Positions 7,862-13,583 of a stretch of 17,681 nucleotides of DNA are shown here, piece after piece. Under the pieces are notes generated by a model, which made no database searches, was not told the DNA's origin, and saw only the letters and a program-made list of their open reading frames with translations. Positions within the stretch are counted from its first letter, which is position 1. The number at the start of each line of letters is the position of its first letter. This stretch comes from an uncultured Mucilaginibacter sp. (GTDB lineage: Bacteria > Bacteroidota > Bacteroidia > Sphingobacteriales > Sphingobacteriaceae): the NCBI GenBank assembly GCA_903885865.1, contig CAISKH010000500.1:1-17681 (forward strand), in the 5' to 3' direction. The translations under genes and the position numbers were made by a program.

Positions 7862-8035
7862 TTTTATTTATTTGTTGTATTTCTCTCTATAATTGGTCGA
7901 TATAAACAGGTGTTTTATACGACCTGCGAAGTTAAGAAAATAGTTGGTTTATAATGCCGGTTTTAGTAACAAAATGAGTACAAAATTCGATGCACCCTAT
8001 AAGGAAATATATTGGGTTGATAAAGCATATATAAG

Positions 8036-8106
8036 TTTTCCTGCATGGATTCGAACCACGACTATCAGAGTCAGAATCTGATGTGCTACCGTTACACCAC
8101 AGGAAA
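8036..8106 (-). tRNA. tRNA-Gln (anticodon CTG)
   Basis: The minus strand folds as a cloverleaf. The acceptor is TTTCCTG paired with CAGGAAA, the anticodon stem TCAGA/TCTGA with loop TTCTGAC (anticodon CTG), and the T arm CGTGG/CCATG with loop TTCGAAT. The weak T1-A72 first pair agrees with glutamine tRNA identity. The 3' CCA is not encoded. It lies 90 bases downstream of tRNA-His, in the same direction. Confidence 0.92.
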
Positions 8107-8119
8107 TGAATATCAGCAC

Positions 8120-8151
8120 TAAATTTACGCAGATTTTTGGAGTATACCAAA
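8120..8151 (-). promoter_or_regulatory. Possible promoter of tRNA-Gln
   Basis: On the minus strand TTTG (8151-8148), 20 bases, then TAAATTTA (8127-8120) resembles TTTG-N19/20-TAnnTTTG with one mismatch in the last base. Transcription would begin about 8 bases upstream of the mature tRNA 5' end. Co-transcription from the tRNA-His promoter is the alternative. The -33 box lies inside a 9-bp inverted repeat (8132-8155). Confidence 0.4.
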
Positions 8152-8155
8152 AATC
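8132..8155. repeat. Inverted repeat in the tRNA spacer
   Basis: GATTTTTGG (8132-8140) and CCAAAAATC (8147-8155) are perfect 9-base arms around a 6-base spacer. It lies between the two tRNA genes. No T-run follows in the tRNA direction, so it is not a standard terminator. It could be a processing hairpin in a joint tRNA precursor or an operator over the -33 box of tRNA-Gln. Confidence 0.4.
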
Positions 8156-8195
8156 GCCCCTGCATTTCTGCAAGAGCGTTTGAAAATTAAATCCG

Positions 8196-8270
8196 GGTAA
8201 ATGATGGGGCTCGAACCCACGACCCTCGGTACCACAAACCGATGCTCTAACCAACTGAGCTACATCTACC
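8196..8270 (-). tRNA. tRNA-His (anticodon GTG)
   Basis: The minus strand gives acceptor GTAGATG/CATTTAC (one G-T pair), D arm GCTC/GAGC, anticodon stem TCGGT/ACCGA with loop TTGTGGT (anticodon GTG) and T arm GTGGG/CCCAT with loop TTCGAGC. A genome-encoded extra G at -1 (8270) faces discriminator C73 (8196), the identity element of histidine tRNA. The CCA end is not encoded. Confidence 0.95.
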
Positions 8271-8282
8271 GTTTGGAGAGTG

Positions 8283-8313
8283 CAAATGTAAAAATCTCCG
8301 GCCTATTTGCAAA
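8283..8313 (-). promoter_or_regulatory. Bacteroidota-type promoter of the tRNA pair
   Basis: On the minus strand TTTG (8313-8310), exactly 19 bases, then TACATTTG (8290-8283) is a full match to the -33/-7 consensus. The predicted start near 8276 lies a few bases before the mature 5' end of tRNA-His. This is the best promoter match in the window and supports the phylum assignment. Confidence 0.75.
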
Positions 8314-8362
8314 GGCTTTTTTAATATTACATTAGGCTTACCAGTTAACCCGTAGCTATCAG

Positions 8363-8370
8363 TAAATTTG
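8363..8370 (+). promoter_or_regulatory. -7 box of copA, possibly leaderless
   Basis: TAAATTTG matches TAnnTTTG exactly and ends 4 bases before the copA ATG (8375), so transcription is predicted to start at or next to the ATG itself. The TAA of the box is also an in-frame stop for copA, which excludes an upstream start codon. No good -33 box is seen at the usual spacing, and no copper-sensor operator could be recognised. Confidence 0.45.
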
Positions 8371-8374
8371 TGCT

Positions 8375-10468
8375 ATGACGGATCAACTGGTTGAATTAAA
8401 TGTAACAGGCATGCATTGCAACAACTGCGCCCTGTCTGTCCACAAGCTGCTGGAGAAAAAAGGACTAAAGGATATATCAGTTGATTTTGCTAGCGAAGAA
8501 GTAAAATTTTCCAATCAAAACGACACACCGATGCCTGATATTATTAAAGGCATTGAACAATTGGGCTATAAGGTTGTTGACGACCCTGCCCTCCACGTAC
8601 CGAAGTTTTACGAAAAGGTGGAGAACAAGTTTATATTCTGCGCGGCATTCACCGTTCCGCTGTTGTTACACATGATTTTGCCCTGGCATTTTTTACATAT
8701 GCCCATGGTGCAATTGTTGTTATGCCTGCCTGTTTTTATTATAGGATGCCTGCATTTTGGTAAAAGCGCCTGGCACTCTGTTAAAAGCGGCATCCCCAAT
8801 ATGGATGTGCTGATATTTATTGGTTCAACATCCGCATTTATATACAGTTTGGTTGGTACCATAGAAAACCTGGGCGAACAATACCAGTTTTACGAAACAG
8901 GGGCCACTATTATAACCTTAGTGTTGCTGGGTAATGTTTTTGAGAAACGCTCGGTAAATCAAACCACATCAGCCGTGAAGGACCTGGTTAAAATTCAGCA
9001 GGTAAATGCTAACCGGGTTATTGATGGCACTATTGAAGTGATCAGCGCGCGTGATGTGCGTCCCGGTGATACTTTATTGGTTAACCATGGAGATAAAATT
9101 CCTGTTGATGGCGAGGTTTTAGAGGGCAGTGCGTCAGTTGATGAAGCTATGCTTACCGGCGAGAGCGTACCTGTCGATAAAGAAAAATACGATAAGGTTA
9201 TTGGCGGTACTATCGTGCAAAGCGGCAATTTCCGGATGATAGCTACCAAAGTAGGCTCCAATACTATATTATCGCAGATTATTGAGCTCATGAAAAAGGC
9301 GCACGCAGCCCAGCCACCAATACAAAAATTAGGTGATAAGGTTGCGGCCGTATTTGTGCCCGCAGTAATATTTATTGCCTTAATAACCTTTGTTTTAACT
9401 TATTATTTGGGCGATGCAGGCTTACAACGGTCGTTAATGAATGCCATAGCTGTATTGGTCATCTCCTGCCCCTGCGCTATGGGTTTGGCTACCCCTACCG
9501 CGGTTATGGTTGGGCTTGGCCGGGCAGCTAAAAGCGGCATATTAATAAAAGGCGGCGACACGATAGAAGCTGTGGCCGATACAAAATATGTGGTTTTTGA
9601 TAAAACAGGCACTTTAACCACCGGCAAATTCAGCATTCATGATATAAAAGTTGAACAGGGGATTGATATAACGACAGTAAGGGGAATAATAACGGCTATT
9701 GAAGAACGGTCGAACCACCCTATCGCCAAATCATTGGTGAACGAATTAAAACCATTACCCCAAACCAGGTTAATATTGCGCTCGGCTACCGAAGAAAAGG
9801 GATTGGGCATGCGCGCGGAAGATGTGGAAGGAAATAATTATTTTCTGGGCACTGGAAAATCTGCAAATGCTAACGACTTTAACTTGTCGCTCTATAAAAA
9901 TCAGGTTTTATTGGCGCAGATAGCCATTGATGATACGATAAAACCAGAGGCCACAACATTAATTGCTGAACTTAAAAAAATGGGCATTATCCCTGTATTG
10001 TTAAGCGGCGACCGGAAAAACAGGTGTTTAAAAGTTGCCAAAATAGTGGGAATTGATGAAGTACATTCGGAAAAGCTGCCCGACGAAAAACTAACAGTAA
10101 TAGATATCTATAAACAAAAAGGTAAGACTATCATGATTGGCGATGGTATTAACGATGCCCCTGCCCTAACCAAAGCCGACGTTGGCGTATCAATGAACGA
10201 TGCCAGCCAGGTAGCCATACAATCGGCACGGGTGGTTTTATTAAATACTGACCTGCATTCGGTTATAAAATTCCTGCAGATAAGTAAGCATACGCTGCTC
10301 ACTATAAAACAAAACCTGTTTTGGGCGTTTGCCTATAACGTAATCGCCATCCCTATAGCCGCATTCGGGTTTTTAAACCCGATGATCGGCGCGTTTACCA
10401 TGGCCTTCTCGGATATTGTGGTAATTGGAAATTCGTTAAGGTTGAAAAACAAACGCATAACCCCCTAA
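8375..10468 (+). CDS. copA: Copper-exporting P1B-type ATPase
   Basis: A 697-residue heavy-metal ATPase that uses ATP to export Cu(I) from the cytoplasm across the inner membrane. One N-terminal metal-binding HMA domain has GMHCNNC (C15, C18). The transport CPC motif sits in a membrane helix (CPCAMGLATP, 365-374; Met replaces the more usual Leu). TGES (261-264) is the phosphatase loop, D409 in DKTGT the phosphorylated aspartate, SNHP (446-449) the nucleotide-site HP motif and GDGIND (589-594) the hinge. FAYNVIAIP (652-660) gives the Cu-type Tyr-Asn, and the last helix ends MAFSDIVVIGNSLRL. There Asp680 occupies the position where CopA proteins often have the second serine of MALSS. With CPC and YN, Cu(I) is the best-supported cargo. 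The stop codon lies inside a palindromic intergenic repeat. No copper chaperone or regulator gene adjoins it. Confidence 0.93.
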   Translation: MTDQLVELNVTGMHCNNCALSVHKLLEKKGLKDISVDFASEEVKFSNQNDTPMPDIIKGIEQLGYKVVDDPALHVPKFYEKVENKFIFCAAFTVPLLLHMILPWHFLHMPMVQLLLCLPVFIIGCLHFGKSAWHSVKSGIPNMDVLIFIGSTSAFIYSLVGTIENLGEQYQFYETGATIITLVLLGNVFEKRSVNQTTSAVKDLVKIQQVNANRVIDGTIEVISARDVRPGDTLLVNHGDKIPVDGEVLEGSASVDEAMLTGESVPVDKEKYDKVIGGTIVQSGNFRMIATKVGSNTILSQIIELMKKAHAAQPPIQKLGDKVAAVFVPAVIFIALITFVLTYYLGDAGLQRSLMNAIAVLVISCPCAMGLATPTAVMVGLGRAAKSGILIKGGDTIEAVADTKYVVFDKTGTLTTGKFSIHDIKVEQGIDITTVRGIITAIEERSNHPIAKSLVNELKPLPQTRLILRSATEEKGLGMRAEDVEGNNYFLGTGKSANANDFNLSLYKNQVLLAQIAIDDTIKPEATTLIAELKKMGIIPVLLSGDRKNRCLKVAKIVGIDEVHSEKLPDEKLTVIDIYKQKGKTIMIGDGINDAPALTKADVGVSMNDASQVAIQSARVVLLNTDLHSVIKFLQISKHTLLTIKQNLFWAFAYNVIAIPIAAFGFLNPMIGAFTMAFSDIVVIGNSLRLKNKRITP

Positions 10469-10483
10469 CCCCCTGAAGGGGGA
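10460..10483 (+). repeat. Palindromic C5/G5 repeat overlapping the copA stop
   Basis: CCCCC (10469-10473), loop TGAA, GGGGG (10478-10482) form a perfect hairpin preceded by a second CCCCC run (10461-10465). The same kind of C-run/TGAA/G-run element is scattered between genes in many Bacteroidota genomes (recollection, not searched). The copA TAA (10466-10468) lies inside the element, so it supplies the last codons and the stop. Confidence 0.6.
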
Positions 10484-10533
10484 ATAATAAAGAATTGTTA
10501 TTCATTTTATTATTATTTTCGCCTGCATAATAG

Positions 10534-10563
10534 CTCATCCGCCAATTGGCGGAGGCTGGGGGG
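10534..10563 (+). repeat. Palindromic repeat forming the rnhA leader
   Basis: TCCGCCAATTGGCGGA (10538-10553) is a perfect 16-base palindrome followed by GGCTGGGGGG, which ends one base before the rnhA ATG. The G-run can pair with the C-runs of the element near 10461. It looks like a mobile or dispersed intergenic repeat. Here it supplies the only G-rich ribosome-binding-like sequence in front of rnhA, although so close to the ATG that it is poorly spaced as a real site. Confidence 0.55.
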
Positions 10564-10564
10564 T

Positions 10565-11035
10565 ATGATAGAAATATATACAGACGGCGCATCAAGCGGC
10601 AACCCGGGGCCGGGTGGGTACGGGGTAATTTTACGCTCGGGAAAGCATTATAAAGAACTATCTGAAGGTTTTCGCAAAACTACCAATAACCGTATGGAAC
10701 TGCTGGCTGTGATAAAGGGCCTGGAGGCTATAAATAAGCCAAACCAGTCGGTTGCTATATACTCTGATTCAAAGTACGTAATTGACGCCATCGAAAAAAG
10801 ATGGGTTTACAGCTGGCTTCAAAAAGGCTTTAAGGATAAAAAAAATAAAGACCTGTGGCTGCGGTATTTAGATATAAGCAAACTACATAATATTAAATTT
10901 AATTGGGTGCGTGGCCACGATGGTCACCCCGAAAATGAACGGTGCGATGAACTGGCTGTAGCTGCAGGCAAGCAAAAAGACCTGCTGATTGACACTGTTT
11001 TTGAAATGGAAGCAAGCAAGGCCAATTTGTTTTAA
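10565..11035 (+). CDS. rnhA: Ribonuclease HI
   Basis: A 156-residue RNase HI, which cleaves the RNA strand of RNA-DNA hybrids such as R-loops and Okazaki primers. All catalytic positions are present: D7 in IYTDGASSGNPGPGGYG, E45 in NNRMELLA, D68 in IYSDSKY and D128 in HPENERCDELA. The active-site loop histidine is H118 (VRGHDGHPENE). The basic-handle region KRWVYSWLQKGFKDKKNKDLW (about 78-98) is intact, so this is the handle-containing E. coli-like type. Length equals the E. coli enzyme. The ATG at 10565 is the only start that gives the normal IEIYTDG beginning. The leader is a dispersed palindromic repeat. It converges on fbp with a 37-base gap. Confidence 0.97.
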   Translation: MIEIYTDGASSGNPGPGGYGVILRSGKHYKELSEGFRKTTNNRMELLAVIKGLEAINKPNQSVAIYSDSKYVIDAIEKRWVYSWLQKGFKDKKNKDLWLRYLDISKLHNIKFNWVRGHDGHPENERCDELAVAAGKQKDLLIDTVFEMEASKANLF

Positions 11036-11072
11036 CAAAGGCTATTTCTCCGGCTCCATTACTTATCTCTAA

Positions 11073-12128
11073 TCATTGTATCACTATATCACCTTCAAAA
11101 TTTCTCTTTTTTTGCTGGGGAGAGAAAAAAGCCATCATTTCCTCTGCTTTTTCAACCATATTTTTCGAACCGATAAATATAGCCGTACGCTGGTGCAACT
11201 CCGTTACTTCAAGATCTAAAATGCGTTCGTAGCCGTTACTTGCCTTACCACCAGCTTGTTCAACAATAAAGGCCATGGGATTGCACTCATAAACCAAACG
11301 CAATTTGCCATTAGGTGCGCTTGCTGTGATAGGATAAATATAAATACCTCCCAGAATAATATTTCTATGCATATCCGCTATCATCGAACCAATATACCGC
11401 GATGTATAGGGCCTGCGGGTGGGCTTATCTTCAACCTGGCAATATTTGATATATTTTTTTACACCATCAGGAAAATGAGTGTAATAGCCTTCGTTTATAG
11501 AATATATAATACCGTCTTCGGGTATGCGCATATCAGGATGTGATAAGCAAAATTCGCCTATTGAAGGATCTAAGGTAAATCCATTAACACCTTTGCCCGT
11601 AGTATAAACCAGCATGGTAGATGAGCCATATATTAAATAGCCTGCTGCAACCTGCTCCACGCCTTTTTGTAAAATTTCATCAGGTGTTACTTTTCCTTCG
11701 GGCGATTTGCGCCTGTACACCGAAAAAATGGTCCCTACGCTAACATTAACATCAATGTTTGAAGACCCGTCCAAAGGATCGATCGCTACAATATATTTGG
11801 CGTCTTTTGATATTTCGCCTTCAATATTAATATATTCATTATTCTCCTCAGAAATTACAATACAACATTCTCCGCCACTTTGCAGGGCCGATATAAACTG
11901 TTCGTTTGCATAAATATCCATTTTCTTTTGTTGCTCGCCCTGCACGTTCATCGTTTCGGCTTCCCCTATGTGATCCATCAGCCCGGCTTTATTTATTTCG
12001 CGGTTCACAATTTTAGCGGCAATGCCAATATCTCTTAAAAGCCTCGACAGTTCGCCTTTTGCGTATGGGTGGTCGGCTTGCTTCTCAATAATAAACTGTC
12101 CCAGGGTTTTTGCAACTTTCATAATCAT
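11073..12128 (-). CDS. fbp: Fructose-1,6-bisphosphatase, class I
   Basis: A class I FBPase of 349-351 residues, the gluconeogenic enzyme that hydrolyses fructose-1,6-bisphosphate to fructose-6-phosphate. The metal and catalytic motif AIDPLDGSSNIDVNVSVGTIF lies at 115-135, with SEEN (93-96) upstream. YGSSTMLVYTTG and RYIGSMIADMHRNIILGGIYIYP form the substrate-binding parts, and a late GGKASNGYERILDLE segment completes the family pattern. The length is normal. Two starts lie two codons apart (12128 and 12122, the latter giving MKVAKTLG); they cannot be separated by sequence. It is the last gene of the trmN6 - phosphoesterase - fbp operon, 3 bases behind the phosphoesterase stop. Confidence 0.97.
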   Translation of the reverse strand: MIMKVAKTLGQFIIEKQADHPYAKGELSRLLRDIGIAAKIVNREINKAGLMDHIGEAETMNVQGEQQKKMDIYANEQFISALQSGGECCIVISEENNEYINIEGEISKDAKYIVAIDPLDGSSNIDVNVSVGTIFSVYRRKSPEGKVTPDEILQKGVEQVAAGYLIYGSSTMLVYTTGKGVNGFTLDPSIGEFCLSHPDMRIPEDGIIYSINEGYYTHFPDGVKKYIKYCQVEDKPTRRPYTSRYIGSMIADMHRNIILGGIYIYPITASAPNGKLRLVYECNPMAFIVEQAGGKASNGYERILDLEVTELHQRTAIFIGSKNMVEKAEEMMAFFSPQQKKRNFEGDIVIQ

Positions 12129-12131
12129 ATA

Positions 12132-12623
12132 CTACTTCAGAAGTTCAATTACTTCTAATTTTTCAATTTTTTCTCCCGAAATATTGAACCTCATTAACGT
12201 TCTAACCTTTTGCCAGCCTTGTTTACCGGCTGCGCCGGGATTTAAATGTAAGCAATTTATCTTTTTATCGTATATCACTTTTAAAATATGCGAGTGGCCC
12301 GATATAAATAATTGCGGTGGATTAGCATAAATATCCTTTCGTATCCGCAGGTCATACCTATCGGGGTAACCGCCTATATGTGTCATCCATACATCCACAT
12401 CCTCACATTTAAAACGCAGATTTTCCGGATAAGTTTGCCTGACCTCTTTGCCATCAATGTTTCCATAAACACCACGCAGTGGCTTAAAAGCGGCCAACGT
12501 ATCTGCCAGTTCTATATTGCCAAAATCGCCGGCATGCCATATCTCATCACAGTTTTCGAAATGTTTAAAAACGGAGTCGTCAAGAAAGCTATGGGTGTCA
12601 GAAAGTAAGCCTATTCGTATCAT
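12132..12623 (-). CDS. YfcE/MJ0936-type metallophosphoesterase
   Basis: A 163-residue calcineurin-fold phosphoesterase. The di-metal motifs are all present: SDTH (D9, H11), GD with D33 in HAGDFG, GNID with N55, a histidine at H82 (MTHIGG) and GHSH (109-112). Short stand-alone members of this family (YfcE, MJ0936) are phosphodiesterases of uncertain physiological substrate. The length is usual for them. Its ATG overlaps the stop of the methyltransferase gene by one base (TAATG), pointing to translational coupling. fbp starts 3 bases after its stop. A metabolic link to fbp is not established by the position. Confidence 0.93.
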   Translation of the reverse strand: MIRIGLLSDTHSFLDDSVFKHFENCDEIWHAGDFGNIELADTLAAFKPLRGVYGNIDGKEVRQTYPENLRFKCEDVDVWMTHIGGYPDRYDLRIRKDIYANPPQLFISGHSHILKVIYDKKINCLHLNPGAAGKQGWQKVRTLMRFNISGEKIEKLEVIELLK

Positions 12624-13327
12624 TAAAATATGGTGAAAAAATCCTTTAATGCGTGTTGGTATTCCTTCGAATACACTTTAGGTGTATCGTAAATAACAAA
12701 TTTTCTTTCCGCCTCCGTTACATCATCCAAAGTTAGCACTAAAATTTCCCTATGAGGCTTTGAACCTGGATAAGAAAGGATGCTTATTGTTTCTTTGAGA
12801 TGCAATGTATGCTGTTTAATTATTGATTCTATCAATTCAGCAGTTTGTAACGGCAATATCAGCCAAAATGATCCATTTGATGTCAAATGTTCGATAACGC
12901 CCTTTATCAAACTCTCAAAAAAACGCTCATCGGTATGCTTAGCCAAACTTTTTTTCGCTGCCGGTGATTCGAGCGAGTTAATATGAAACGGTGGGTTAGA
13001 AACAATGAGGTCATACTTTTTTTCAGGATATTGATCAAAGAGGTCCACAAAATCTGCTGTGTATATATTCAACCTACTTCCAAATGGGGAATTTTTAAAA
13101 TTCTTACCTGCTGTTTGCGCGGCCGCCCCATCAATCTCAACCGCATCAACTTGCGCAATATTAAACCGTTGTGCGAGCATTAAAGCAATAACGCCCGTGC
13201 CTGTACCAATATCCAATATGCTCGTAGGGTTATTTGCTTCGGCCAAAGCGCCAAGTAAAACCCCATCGGTATTGATCTTCATGGCACAGCCGGTTTGATC
13301 TACACTGAATTGCTTGAATTGGAACAT
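12623..13327 (-). CDS. trmN6: tRNA1(Val) (adenine37-N6)-methyltransferase-like protein
   Basis: A 234-residue class I SAM-dependent methyltransferase of the TrmN6 (YfiC) type, which methylates A37 of valine tRNA. Evidence is the family-specific N-terminus FKQFSVDQTGCAMKINTDGVLLGAL (3-27), SAM motif I ILDIGTGTGVIAL (37-49), acidic motif II AVEID (62-66) and the adenine-binding NPPF motif at 111-114 of the N6-adenine methyltransferases. The length matches the family. It heads a three-gene operon with the phosphoesterase and fbp and diverges from the PQQ-dehydrogenase gene across a 256-base AT-rich spacer. No clear promoter for it was found in that spacer. The gene symbol is by motif similarity; a closely related N6-adenine methyltransferase cannot be excluded. 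Confidence 0.88.
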   Translation of the reverse strand: MFQFKQFSVDQTGCAMKINTDGVLLGALAEANNPTSILDIGTGTGVIALMLAQRFNIAQVDAVEIDGAAAQTAGKNFKNSPFGSRLNIYTADFVDLFDQYPEKKYDLIVSNPPFHINSLESPAAKKSLAKHTDERFFESLIKGVIEHLTSNGSFWLILPLQTAELIESIIKQHTLHLKETISILSYPGSKPHREILVLTLDDVTEAERKFVIYDTPKVYSKEYQHALKDFFTIF

Positions 13328-13583
13328 TAGGATAATCTATATAAATTACTTAAGTTTGGCTAACCAATAAACCCGCCCGAAACTATTCAGGGTAAATAAT
13401 ATAAAAAATTATTGATTTAATAAAAGTTAAAATAATACAAATATTAGCTAACCTGGCGCAAGTTTTTTACCGGTGTGCCTGTATATTTGTTGTAACCAAT
13501 TTTAATTAACCAAAAACATACCGGATGTTAATGCCGCTAAGTAGTATTAAAAACTAACCAATCACAGTTATAAAAGTAAATTC
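13328..13583. other. Divergent AT-rich spacer
   Basis: A spacer between trmN6 (minus) and the PQQ-dehydrogenase gene (plus). The stretch 13390-13440 is extremely A+T rich, with AATAAT...ATTATT arms. It holds no credible reading frame. The TATATTTG box at 13482 is the only clear promoter element. Confidence 0.5.
13482..13489 (+). promoter_or_regulatory. -7 box of the PQQ-dehydrogenase gene
   Basis: TATATTTG matches TAnnTTTG exactly. The expected -33 region is a T-run (TTTTTT near 13473-13478) and not a TTTG box, so basal strength may be low and an activator may be needed. Transcription would start near 13495, leaving a leader of about 90 bases before the ATG. Confidence 0.45.

Noticed and set aside
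7588..7905. Plus-strand 105-codon reading frame opposite the start of gyrA
   Set aside because: Antisense to a highly conserved gyrA region, with Cys- and Arg-rich low-quality composition.
7927..7934. TAACTTCG as a gyrA -7 box on the minus strand
   Set aside because: It differs from TAnnTTTG at a key position and has no -33 partner, so no gyrA promoter is annotated.
7932..8254. Minus-strand reading frames of 77 and 85 codons across the tRNA region
   Set aside because: They run through both tRNA genes, have no ribosome-binding context and no recognisable domain; the apparent coding is tRNA sequence.
11036..11072. Terminator between convergent rnhA and fbp
   Set aside because: The 37-base gap shows no stem of useful length with a T-run on either strand.
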